Below are positions 7,992-15,413 of a stretch of DNA of 53,465 nt, in pieces. The translations under genes were made by a program, and so were the position numbers. Numbering within the stretch: position 1 is the first letter of the stretch; every line of letters begins with the position of its first letter. Source of the DNA: Fusibacter sp. 3D3 (GTDB taxonomy: Bacteria; Bacillota; Clostridia; Peptostreptococcales; Acidaminobacteraceae); assembly GCF_001748365.1 (NCBI RefSeq), contig NZ_BDHH01000009.1, forward strand, positions 158,004 through 211,468, in the 5' to 3' direction. Below the pieces are notes generated by a model. The model was not told the DNA's origin. It was given only the letters and a program-made list of their open reading frames with translations, and ran no database searches.

Positions 7992-9251
7992 TTACTCTTC
8001 GTGATTTGTTCTCTTTGCTCTCTCAAGTTCTTTAAGATCAATATTCACACGATTGCCTTGTAAAAGACCACCAACACCAAATATTTTATGATTTTTTTGT
8101 GCTTCTGTTTCAAAAGCACCTTCTTTTTCAAGATCATAAGGATTGGGTTGTGCATAAGTTGTGATCACGCCTTCGTAGTTTCTGAGGACGACGCGCTCTG
8201 GTGATTGTGAAATCATATATTGTGGCATAACTGGAATCTTACCACCACCGCCTGGTGCATCCACAACAAATGTTGGTACGCAATAGCCAGAAGTATGACC
8301 GCGTAAACCCTCAATGATTTCGATGCCTTTAGATACGGGTGTTCTAAAGTGCTCAATACCCATAGAAAGGTCACATTGATAGATATAGTAAGGTCTAACA
8401 CGCATCATTACAAGATCGTGTACAAGATCTCTCATAATATGAACGCTGTCATTGATGCCTCTTAAAAGTACAGATTGATTGCCAAGTGGGATACCTGCAT
8501 CTGCCATTAATGCACATGCTTTTTTGGTTTCAGGGGTCACTTCTTTTGAATGATTGAAGTGCGTATTTAACCAAATTGGATGGTATTTCTTAAGCATATT
8601 AACGAGTTCAGGTGTGATTCTTTGAGGACAAACCACTGGGGTTCTTGAACCAATTCTAATGATTTCAACGTGTGGAATCGCTCTTAATCTGCTGATGATG
8701 TACTCAAGTTTTTCATCTGAAATTAAAAGAGCATCTCCACCAGATAAAAGAACATCTCTGATAACAGGCGTATTTCTGATATATTCAATTGCAGCATCAA
8801 TTTTATCCGTTCCTACTGCAGCATCATTATGACCTGCAAAACGTCTTCTTGTGCAGTGACGACAGTACATTGAACACATATCTGTCACAAGAAAAAGACA
8901 ACGATCTGGATACCTATGTGTTAAGCCTGGAACTGGAGAGTCACCATCTTCGTGAAGTGGATCATCCATATCCGCAGAACATTGGAAAGTTTCGTTAATA
9001 GTAGGCACCGCTTGCATTCTCACTGGACACTTAGAATCTTCTTTATCCATTAAAAGTGCATAGTATGGCGTGATACCCATTCTAAGAATTTCGAGCGTTT
9101 TCACAACGCCTTCTTCTTCTTTTGAAGTTAAAGTCACTACTTTTTTGAGATCTTCTAAAGTCGTAATTCTGTTTCTAACTTGCCACTCCCAAGAATCCCA
9201 TTCTTCTTGAGTCACATTTTTCCACAATTCAATTTCTTTGTAATTTCTCAT
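7992..9251 (-). CDS. kamA: L-lysine 2,3-aminomutase
   Basis: This is a radical-SAM, PLP-dependent enzyme that converts L-lysine to L-beta-lysine, the first step of lysine fermentation. At 419 residues it matches the clostridial enzyme. The [4Fe-4S] motif is C126-SMY-C130-RH-C133. The PLP lysine is K338 in DAPGGGGKIP. D294 and D331 match the pair that holds the substrate epsilon-amino group in the Clostridium subterminale enzyme, and this distinguishes it from EpmB-type beta-lysine synthases. The GG motif LLSGGDALL (168-176) is present. GGGAG lies about 9 bases before the ATG. A structured hairpin element at 9303-9381 sits in its leader. Confidence 0.97.
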   Translation of the reverse strand: MRNYKEIELWKNVTQEEWDSWEWQVRNRITTLEDLKKVVTLTSKEEEGVVKTLEILRMGITPYYALLMDKEDSKCPVRMQAVPTINETFQCSADMDDPLHEDGDSPVPGLTHRYPDRCLFLVTDMCSMYCRHCTRRRFAGHNDAAVGTDKIDAAIEYIRNTPVIRDVLLSGGDALLISDEKLEYIISRLRAIPHVEIIRIGSRTPVVCPQRITPELVNMLKKYHPIWLNTHFNHSKEVTPETKKACALMADAGIPLGNQSVLLRGINDSVHIMRDLVHDLVMMRVRPYYIYQCDLSMGIEHFRTPVSKGIEIIEGLRGHTSGYCVPTFVVDAPGGGGKIPVMPQYMISQSPERVVLRNYEGVITTYAQPNPYDLEKEGAFETEAQKNHKIFGVGGLLQGNRVNIDLKELERAKRTNHEE

Positions 9252-9302
9252 GTTATTAACTCCCTTTTTAATTAAATATCTTGAAACGATTTAAAAAGAT
9301 AC

Positions 9303-9381
9303 AAAACGCTGTATTAATCCTTCAGCACAAGAGTCCTCGGCTTTGCCTGCGGATTGTGCCTCCGGATTAATACATCGTTTT
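9303..9381 (-). ncRNA. Structured intergenic element, copy 1 (kamA leader)
   Basis: The outer arms 9303-9320 and 9364-9381 are complementary at 17 of 18 positions. Inside, GCACAA pairs with TTGTGC, and GGC pairs with GCC around a small loop. Read on the minus strand the core carries CGGAGG, CAATCCGCA, then GAGGACTCTTG, then AGGAT. The same words in the same order occur in copy 2 (9618-9707), with compensating changes in the stems. It lies about 50 bases upstream of kamA and would be transcribed in the kdd-kamA message. Regulatory RNA, mobile palindrome or processing site are all possible. Confidence 0.6.
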
Positions 9382-9420
9382 TATATCAATAGTAAACCGT
9401 TTTAATTTACAACTTTATTT

Positions 9421-9442
9421 AAAATGATCGTTAAATCATTTT
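9421..9442. repeat. Perfect inverted repeat in the kdd-kamA gap
   Basis: AAAATGAT and ATCATTTT form an 8-base perfect repeat with a 6-base centre (CGTTAA). It is operator-like in size. I found no convincing promoter next to it, so its role is open. Confidence 0.3.
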
Positions 9443-9512
9443 TCAAAACCATAATATTTGTACTGATTTAACGCTAATACGTTTATCATCTATAATTGTG
9501 CTTAAATGATTA

Positions 9513-9547
9513 TGTGCTCTGTAGGACAATCCGCAGGATTACAACTA
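9513..9547 (+). repeat. Fragment of the structured element (remnant)
   Basis: GGACAATCCGCAGGATTAC repeats the 3' part of copy 2 (GGAC...CCGCAGGATTAC) with the middle missing, flanked by TGTAG and CTACG. It looks like a deleted copy lying between copies 1 and 2. Confidence 0.4.
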
Positions 9548-9617
9548 CGTCTCTCATATCAAGCGCAGAATGATTTATGCCCCTTTGTCAAGCGAACGAT
9601 AATTTATGTCTGTATTC

Positions 9618-9707
9618 ATGCATAAACATATGAAGTGATTCGGAGGTGCAATCCGCAAGCGAAGCTGAGGACTCTTGCACCGCAGGATTACTTCATATGT
9701 TATGCAT
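9618..9707 (+). ncRNA. Structured intergenic element, copy 2 (end of kdd)
   Basis: The arms ATGCATAAACATATGAAGT (9618-9636) and the stretch 9690-9707 are complementary with one bulged base, and the right arm includes the last codons and stop of kdd. Inside, GGTGCAA pairs with TTGCACC and AGC with GCT. The core words CGGAGG, CAATCCGCA, GAGGACTCTTG and AGGAT are as in copy 1, but the orientation is opposite. The hairpin could act as a 3' stabiliser of the kdd message; no U-run makes it a classical terminator. Confidence 0.6.
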
Positions 9708-10737
9708 AGAGATCCTCATAAATCTTTCTAAGCGTCTCACTCTCTCTCATAATCTGAAGCGTAATTTCTGCATGACCTTTCGTATAGCCATTGCCAACGA
9801 TCATTTGAACGTCTTTACCAACGCCTTCAGCGCCAAGAGCTGCCTTTGTGAAACTTGTAGCCATACTGAAGAAGTATACAAGACCATCATCTTTTGTTGC
9901 CAAAATAGATGACATTTCAGTATTTTCTACGTTTACACAGTTGATGACAATATCACACATTTCACCGTTTGTAACCGCTTCCACTTTTTCAAGCACATCA
10001 ACTGCATCTGTGGCATCCGCAGTGATATAGTGATCTGCAAGATTCGCGTTCATGATTCTGTCTTTAGCACTATCGGAGTGTTGCAAACAAATTACTTTAC
10101 CAGTAACGCCTGCACGTTTTTTCGCTTCATATAAACAAAGCATACCTGATTTACCCGCACCACCAATTACAAGAACAGTATCCCCTGGTTTTACAAGTTT
10201 GGCTGTTTGGGCTGGGGCACCTGCAACGTCAAGGACAGATAAGGCTAAATTCTCAGGAATATCTGTTGGTATTTTAGCATAGATGCCACTTTCAAATAAA
10301 ATGGCCTTACCTTTTATGTCGACCTGATCTATATTGATTCTAATTTCTACAATTTCTTCTATTACAAGTGGTGTCAATGATAATGAAACAAGTGTTGCAA
10401 TTTTATCGCCTACTTTAAGGTCTGTTTTGCCTTCAAGGGCAGATCCGATTTCAGCGACTGTGCCGATGAGCATACCACCAGAACCAGTGACTGGATTTTT
10501 ATGTTTTCCGAACGCTTTAACGATGCCAAGCATAATTTCTTTGATTTTAGCTTCATCACCGCCAGCCTGTTCTTTGATTTGTGTAAATGATGCCGAATCG
10601 ATGTTTAGCGTTTGAACGTCAATTAAAATTTCATTGTCATAGATTTCCATATCATTTGAAATAACCTTCGCTGGTTGTGGCAAAATACCTTTTGGTTCAA
10701 TTACTCTGTGCGTTCCAAATTTTGATCCTTTTTTCAT
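9700..10737 (-). CDS. kdd: L-erythro-3,5-diaminohexanoate dehydrogenase
   Basis: This 345-residue NAD-dependent enzyme oxidatively deaminates 3,5-diaminohexanoate to 3-keto-5-aminohexanoate, the step after KamDE. An N-terminal beta-rich catalytic part resembling zinc-less alcohol dehydrogenases precedes a Rossmann fold with VLVIGGAGKSGM (about 192-203). I start it at the ATG at 10737 (MKKGSKFGTHRV), which has GGGAGG about 8 bases upstream. A longer frame back to 10773 would run into the promoter. It is the first gene of the lysine operon here, under a sigma-54 promoter. The usual partners kce and kal are not next to it. Confidence 0.93.
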   Translation of the reverse strand: MKKGSKFGTHRVIEPKGILPQPAKVISNDMEIYDNEILIDVQTLNIDSASFTQIKEQAGGDEAKIKEIMLGIVKAFGKHKNPVTGSGGMLIGTVAEIGSALEGKTDLKVGDKIATLVSLSLTPLVIEEIVEIRINIDQVDIKGKAILFESGIYAKIPTDIPENLALSVLDVAGAPAQTAKLVKPGDTVLVIGGAGKSGMLCLYEAKKRAGVTGKVICLQHSDSAKDRIMNANLADHYITADATDAVDVLEKVEAVTNGEMCDIVINCVNVENTEMSSILATKDDGLVYFFSMATSFTKAALGAEGVGKDVQMIVGNGYTKGHAEITLQIMRESETLRKIYEDLYA

Positions 10738-10784
10738 TATATGAGCCTCCCATAAACACGATTTATTTATCACCCTACTACAGT

Positions 10785-10800
10785 TGCAAGAGCTATGCCA
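10785..10800 (-). promoter_or_regulatory. Sigma-54 promoter of the kdd-kam operon
   Basis: Minus strand: TGGCATAGCTCTTGCA at 10800-10785. The GG at -24 and GC at -12 are exactly ten bases apart, matching the TGGCAY-N5-TTGCW consensus. Expected transcript start is near 10774, leaving about 37 bases before kdd. The neighbouring gene 11006-12472 encodes a sigma-54 activator. Confidence 0.85.
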
Positions 10801-10958
10801 AACTGTTAAATTATTATCATAAAAAATATTTTAGATGGCCCTTGACCTTCTAAAGCATTGAAAATACTATCCAATCTTTCTATAACCATCATATCATAGC
10901 TTTTAAAAATCATCAAATTACACGCATTTTGAGCTAAATTGTGATGGGTGGACATTCC

Positions 10959-10987
10959 AAAAAATAAAAAACGCCCAAAATTGGGCG
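10959..10987 (-). terminator. Terminator of the sigma-54 activator gene
   Basis: Minus strand: CGCCCA pairs with TGGGCG around a 4-base loop, then a run of T interrupted once. It begins 19 bases after the activator's stop, separating it from the kdd promoter. Confidence 0.85.
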
Positions 10988-11005
10988 AATTGTTGTTGGA
11001 ATGGT

Positions 11006-12472
11006 TTATTCAATCATATCCAAGTGATATTTTTTCAATTTATATTGTAGTGTTTGTCGTGGTAGACCTAACTGTTTAGAAGCTTTCGTCACATTTCCAT
11101 GGCATTTTTTAAGCGCATTTAAGATCACGATTTTCTCCGTATCATCCATAACCGATTTAAGGTCTTTCATTTTATCAAAATCTGTATTCAACATCGCTAA
11201 AACAGAATATTCAGGTTCAGCAGAATCCTTCAGATCGAATCGCCTTTGGGCATTCAGCTCAGAAAAACGTCTCAAATTCGGTGGTAAATCCACAAGGCCT
11301 ATTTCGTTGGTTTCAACAAAATTTATAGCCCCTTCAATCACATGTTCAAGTTCTCTGACATTGCCTTCCCAATCATAGTTTAAAAAAAGAGCTTCAACCG
11401 CCTTAGAGATCCCTTGGATATTGCGATAGAGCTTGTTGTTATACTTGCTGATAAAATACTTTGTCAAAAGAGGGATATCCTCTCTACGATCTGAAAGCTT
11501 TGGAATCCAAAGCGTCACCGTATTTAAACGGTAGTATAAATCACGCCTGATTAAGCCTTGCTCAAGTGCAATATTCGGGTTAATATTACAAGCCGCTATA
11601 ATTCTAACATCTACATAGATTTCCTTTGAGTCTCCAATGCGTCTGAGTTTCCCATCTTGGAGCACTCTGAGCAATTTTGCTTGAAGCTCAACAGGCATTG
11701 AGTTTATCTCATCGAGAAATAAAGTCCCGCCATCAGCGAGCTCAAATAAGCCTTGGCGGTCTACTGCCCCAGTAAATCCGCCTTTTGTAGTGCCAAAGAG
11801 TATCCCCTCAAGCAATGTAGAAGGCAGTGCCGCACAGTTTTGAGCAATAAAGGGTTTACTGCGTCGTTTGCTACTATTGTGAATTGCTTGAGTTAAAAGT
11901 TCCTTTCCGGTGCCAGTTTCACCATAAATCAATACGGGGATATCTGTTCTGGCCGCTTTCATTGCAATGGTTTTCACTCGGTTGAACTCTGCATTATCCG
12001 TTATGATATCTTCAAAATTATAGTAATGCTTTGAGGCTTTTGAGGCTCTTAACCCGCCAATATTCTCTCTAACTTGGCTTTGAAGATCCAAATAACGCTC
12101 TGATAGCTCTTTGTATTCCGTAATATTTTTTGAAATTTCAATCGCGCCTTTAATCTTGTCATGATCCAAAATAGGCAGTGTCGAGTTGACTGTTGTCACC
12201 AATTTACCTCTATAGGTTCTATAAGTTTGATCTTTGTTCAAAATCATTTCTTTTGACTCAATAACATCTAGAAGCGTGGATTCTTCTTGAAGTAGCGACG
12301 GATAGACCTCGGTTATATGTTTGCCAATAGATTCCGAGATGTTGATATCATCCTGCATTGCAGCTTGCCTGTTACAATAGATCAGGACGCCTTCATTGTT
12401 GACGATCTGAATGCCATCACTGATATAGTTGAGTAAGAATTTAACTTGAGCTTCTGTTAGAAAAGTACTCAT
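11006..12472 (-). CDS. PAS-domain sigma-54 activator (probable regulator of lysine fermentation)
   Basis: This 488-residue enhancer-binding protein has an N-terminal PAS domain (about 8-120), an AAA+ domain (about 155-390) and a Fis-type helix-turn-helix (about 450-485, [20 protein letters not shown]). Walker A is GETGTGK (184-190) and Walker B is TLFLDEI (250-256). The sigma-54 contact loop reads GGFTGA (231-236) instead of the usual GAFTGA. There is no receiver domain, so a ligand or redox cue through PAS is likelier than phosphorylation. It lies next to the sigma-54 promoter of kdd-kam on the same strand, so I infer it activates that operon. GGAGG lies close before the ATG, and a terminator separates it from the gene upstream. 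Confidence 0.9.
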   Translation of the reverse strand: MSTFLTEAQVKFLLNYISDGIQIVNNEGVLIYCNRQAAMQDDINISESIGKHITEVYPSLLQEESTLLDVIESKEMILNKDQTYRTYRGKLVTTVNSTLPILDHDKIKGAIEISKNITEYKELSERYLDLQSQVRENIGGLRASKASKHYYNFEDIITDNAEFNRVKTIAMKAARTDIPVLIYGETGTGKELLTQAIHNSSKRRSKPFIAQNCAALPSTLLEGILFGTTKGGFTGAVDRQGLFELADGGTLFLDEINSMPVELQAKLLRVLQDGKLRRIGDSKEIYVDVRIIAACNINPNIALEQGLIRRDLYYRLNTVTLWIPKLSDRREDIPLLTKYFISKYNNKLYRNIQGISKAVEALFLNYDWEGNVRELEHVIEGAINFVETNEIGLVDLPPNLRRFSELNAQRRFDLKDSAEPEYSVLAMLNTDFDKMKDLKSVMDDTEKIVILNALKKCHGNVTKASKQLGLPRQTLQYKLKKYHLDMIE

Positions 12473-12493
12473 GTAGCCTCCTATTTTAAATTC

Positions 12494-12539
12494 GAAAAAA
12501 ACGCCGAATTTTGGGCTGTTTCGCCGAAAATTAAGCGTT
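12494..12539 (-). terminator. Terminator between the GGDEF-like gene and the activator gene
   Basis: Minus strand: AACGC, AATTTT and GGC pair with GCC, AAAATT and GCGTT across small internal loops, followed by a run of T. The hairpin includes the stop of the upstream gene. How the activator gene is transcribed past it is unclear; partial readthrough is possible. Confidence 0.65.
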
Positions 12540-13254
12540 ATACAATAACACCTTTTCCATACTCTTTTGCTAAGATGAGTTTTTCATAGGCTATATTTAA
12601 AATCTTATCTTCAGATCTAATGTCTGATATAGAGACAACTGCAAATCTGCAGGTTAATCCCCCTACGTCTCCAAAAGTGGTTTTCTCAACGGCTATTTTG
12701 AGTCGCTCTGCTAGTCTATAAGCATCCTTAACGGATTGGTTTGGCAATATTAATGCAAACGTATCGCCTTTAATTCTCGCAAGTTGCTCTTTATTTGTAA
12801 TTAAAGTCTTCGTGAGTTTTATAAGTTCAACAAGAATGGTATCTCCAAAGTCATAACCATATTCATTGTTGATAACACCCAGATCGTCCACGTCAAAAAA
12901 GACGACTGCTGACTCTTTATTAAGTGCTTGAATGCGTTCAATTTCAAGAGATAAAACATTTTTCAACTTTTCTTCATTATTGATCAGAATCAATTCGCCA
13001 TTGATAAGTTTTTCATTTTTCACCACTGCTTTGACTTCTTTCTGCGTTCGTGTGATGAATTTTAGGTAGCTTTGTAAACCAATGGATGTAATCGTCATTG
13101 TAAAAATAAACTCAATGAGGTAAAGTTGTAAAAACGTTGTTGCGCCAATACTCATCACCAAAAGCGTTGGGATTATCGCCGCACTCAAACTCACAAGAAT
13201 TAATCTAATGATCAGTAGTGTTTGTTGATCCATTTGCTTTTTATTATTATTCAT
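12538..13254 (-). CDS. Membrane protein with degenerate GGDEF domain
   Basis: This protein of 238 residues has two membrane helices (about 13-35 and 40-60) and then a GGDEF-fold domain (about 95-238) with the typical VVFFDVDDLGVINNEYGYDFGD and AYRLAERLK segments. The signature itself reads K-G-D-T-F in RIKGDTFAL, so the first Gly and the Glu of GGDEF are lost, and catalysis of cyclic-di-GMP synthesis is unlikely. It may instead bind nucleotide or act through dimerisation. It starts with MNNNKKQ, and GGGATATTTCCC just before the ATG could fold over the ribosome binding site. It follows the DUF1934 gene by 16 bases in the ispE-led operon. Confidence 0.8.
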   Translation of the reverse strand: MNNNKKQMDQQTLLIIRLILVSLSAAIIPTLLVMSIGATTFLQLYLIEFIFTMTITSIGLQSYLKFITRTQKEVKAVVKNEKLINGELILINNEEKLKNVLSLEIERIQALNKESAVVFFDVDDLGVINNEYGYDFGDTILVELIKLTKTLITNKEQLARIKGDTFALILPNQSVKDAYRLAERLKIAVEKTTFGDVGGLTCRFAVVSISDIRSEDKILNIAYEKLILAKEYGKGVIV

Positions 13255-13270
13255 GGGGAAATATCCCTTC

Positions 13271-13684
13271 TCATTGATTTTCTCTTATTTCTATGCTGAT
13301 ATGCGTCTTATCATTATTTCCAAGAATATCAAGATCATAATCAATATCAATTTCCAGTGGTACTTCTTGCCACCTTATTAGATTGCCTTTTGTAATCATC
13401 GTAAAAACACCATAGGGTGTTCTGTAATGATTTTCATGTGTTTCATTAAGTGAAATTCTAAGATTACTGCTCACATTGCCAAAGCGTTTAATACTGAGAT
13501 GGATTCCGTCGTATTTCAGCATGGTTTTTGTCCCTTCCATGCCCGTGATCTCTGACTCTTCATAGATGAGATATTGACTGCCCTCTTTGATTTGTGCTTG
13601 TGCATTTGCGTAGAGTGTCATCTCTTCTGTTTCTCCAAGGCCATTTGTAATTTTACTACTTACCTTAATTAAAATCTCATTCAT
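13271..13684 (-). CDS. DUF1934 family protein (YwiB-like)
   Basis: This 137-residue, mostly beta-stranded protein matches the DUF1934 (YwiB) family in length and in the YLIYEESEITGMEGTKTMLK and HENHYRTPYGVFTMI segments. The family has a lipocalin-like small beta-barrel fold and no established function. No signal peptide is present, so it is cytoplasmic. It starts 3 bases after the GntR gene ends and is followed by the GGDEF-like gene, so it is an internal gene of the ispE operon. Confidence 0.8.
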   Translation of the reverse strand: MNEILIKVSSKITNGLGETEEMTLYANAQAQIKEGSQYLIYEESEITGMEGTKTMLKYDGIHLSIKRFGNVSSNLRISLNETHENHYRTPYGVFTMITKGNLIRWQEVPLEIDIDYDLDILGNNDKTHISIEIRENQ

Positions 13685-13687
13685 CCT

Positions 13688-14362
13688 CTATACTTCCGTT
13701 ATCCATCTATTAACAAGTTCTCGAATGCTTTCAACATGACTTTCTGCTTCTGCTCTAGCAACTTTCGGGTCTCTATTTAGAATCGCTTCAAATATTTTAC
13801 TATGTGATGCTTGAATTTCTTGATAGTTGGTGAATTCATTGAAATAGATCAATCTAAATCTTTGAAATTGGTCGTGTAAGTCAAAGATAATGTTAATCAA
13901 TCTCTGATTTTTACTGCCATTAAAGATTAACGAGTGAAATTCATTATCACATTCTATCATGCGTTTTTTATCCATACTGACCAAACATTCGTTGAAATCC
14001 TCAACAATTTTTCCAAGTTGATCTTTTTCTATTTCAGTCATGCGTTCCGCACTGAGTGCTGCAGCAAATCCTTCAAGTTCTTTTCGAATCTCCAATACTT
14101 CTAGGATATCATTTTTAGTTAAATCCGCAACATATGCCCCTTTTCTGGGAATCATAATGACAAAGCTCTCTTTTTCAAGCTTTCTTATGGCTTCTCTCAC
14201 AGGTGTTCTGCTCACACCGAGTTGTTCTGCAATTGTAACTTCCATTAAACGTTCGCCTGGTTTTAATTCGCCACTTAAAATCGCATTTCTCAAATATTCA
14301 AAAACAACTTCCCCTAAAGGCTTATAATTTCTAATTTCCAATTTATCGAAATTTACGCTCAT
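13688..14362 (-). CDS. GntR-family regulator, FCD subfamily
   Basis: This 224-residue transcription factor has an N-terminal winged helix (LSGELKPGERLMEVTIAEQL, then GVSRTPVREAIRKLEKE). A C-terminal helical FCD ligand domain (about 85-220) includes the metal/acid-binding ECDNEFHSLIF segment and a late ASHSKIFEAIL. I start at the ATG at 14362 because GGAGG lies 5 bases upstream. An ATG ten codons earlier (14392) overlaps the ispE stop as ATGA but lacks a binding site. Regulators of this type usually respond to carboxylic acids or amino acids; the ligand and targets here are unknown. The position directly downstream of ispE is common in Clostridia. Confidence 0.88.
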   Translation of the reverse strand: MSVNFDKLEIRNYKPLGEVVFEYLRNAILSGELKPGERLMEVTIAEQLGVSRTPVREAIRKLEKESFVIMIPRKGAYVADLTKNDILEVLEIRKELEGFAAALSAERMTEIEKDQLGKIVEDFNECLVSMDKKRMIECDNEFHSLIFNGSKNQRLINIIFDLHDQFQRFRLIYFNEFTNYQEIQASHSKIFEAILNRDPKVARAEAESHVESIRELVNRWITEV

Positions 14363-14388
14363 ATTTCCCTCCATAAGTATATTCTCTT

Positions 14389-15255
14389 TCATAGACTTTC
14401 AACGTTGTGTGTCATGACCAAATAAGTTTGTGGAAAATGCTTTTTTAAACTTTTTACTGCATGCTTTGCACGATCGTAATTTTTATAAATCGCAAAAATT
14501 GTTGGACCACTTCCACTCATCAGGATACCATCTGGACCATATCGCTTAACAAATTGTTTTAGCATATGTACTTTAGGATACCGTTCAAAGGTCACCGTTT
14601 CAAGAACATTACACAACAGATGATTAACCCGATACCGATTATCTTCAGCAAGCGCAGCGACCATCGCAGTCGTATTCGGATGTTCCTTTATGTTTTGCCA
14701 GTTCAGATTTTGATAGATTTCTTGAGTTGAAACCCCAAAATTCGGTTTTATGAGCACTATGAAAGTATGTTCTAACCCTTTAATGGGCTCTAGTAATTCA
14801 CCAAGGCCTCTTGCTATAGCACAATTCCCCTGTATGCAAAAAGGTACATCCGCGCCGAGCTTAAACCCTATCGTTTTCATAGTTTCAAGTGAAAGGTTTA
14901 AATGACACAATCTATTAATAGCCTTTATGACGGCAGCTGCATTTGTGCTCCCCCCAGCAAGGCCTGCTGCGATCGGTATGTTTTTTTCAATATGAATTTT
15001 GAAACCGCATCTAAGATTATAACTTTCTTGCATGAGAACAGCTGCACGATAAGCAATATTCATCTGATCTGTAGGTAGAAACTCATCTGAACAGGTTAAA
15101 TTAATTTCATTGCTATTTTCAATCAAACTTACTGTAACAACGTCATATAAATCAATTTGTTGCATGATCATTTCCACGTCGTGATAGCCATTATCTCTTT
15201 TTCCAATGACATCTAATGTCAAATTAATTTTTGCGTGCGCTCTTAAAGTAACCAT
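14389..15255 (-). CDS. ispE: 4-diphosphocytidyl-2-C-methyl-D-erythritol kinase
   Basis: This is a GHMP kinase (288 residues) that phosphorylates CDP-methylerythritol at the 2-hydroxyl in the non-mevalonate isoprenoid pathway, in the cytoplasm. Visible motifs are the N-terminal AHAKINLTLDV, the ATP-binding PIAAGLAGGSTNAAAV segment (about 94-109) and the C-terminal MSGSGPTIFA. I use the ATG at 15255, which has AAGGGG upstream; a longer frame adds 14 unlikely residues. It heads a minus-strand operon continuing into gntR, DUF1934 and the GGDEF-like gene and is divergent from capA. The divergent gap is AT-rich with TATAAT-like -10 boxes on both strands but weak -35 boxes. Confidence 0.95.
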   Translation of the reverse strand: MVTLRAHAKINLTLDVIGKRDNGYHDVEMIMQQIDLYDVVTVSLIENSNEINLTCSDEFLPTDQMNIAYRAAVLMQESYNLRCGFKIHIEKNIPIAAGLAGGSTNAAAVIKAINRLCHLNLSLETMKTIGFKLGADVPFCIQGNCAIARGLGELLEPIKGLEHTFIVLIKPNFGVSTQEIYQNLNWQNIKEHPNTTAMVAALAEDNRYRVNHLLCNVLETVTFERYPKVHMLKQFVKRYGPDGILMSGSGPTIFAIYKNYDRAKHAVKSLKKHFPQTYLVMTHNVESL

Positions 15256-15413
15256 GTGACCCCTTGTTTTTAGTAATATTTTGAATACAAAATACATAAT
15301 AAATACAATTTAATTATAGTTTATTTTCTCGTATTTGGCTACAGTTTTAATGTTATAATTTTAGTACATGAATTGATCATTTGACTTCAATCGCAGAATT
15401 ATAGGGGTGACTT

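Noticed and set aside
9252-9699. Lysine riboswitch in the kamA leader
   Set aside because: The gap is structured and next to a lysine gene, but the long conserved multi-helix core of the lysine riboswitch is not present. The elements are shorter, and one copy occurs between unrelated genes.
9646-9912. Plus-strand frame across the end of kdd
   Set aside because: Antisense shadow of kdd and the hairpin element, without a start signal.
10338-10615. Plus-strand frame inside kdd
   Set aside because: Antisense shadow of a well-supported enzyme gene.
14363-14392. Upstream ATG of the GntR gene overlapping the ispE stop
   Set aside because: The ATGA overlap is attractive, but there is no binding site. 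The ATG at 14362 has GGAGG at good spacing and gives the usual N-terminus.
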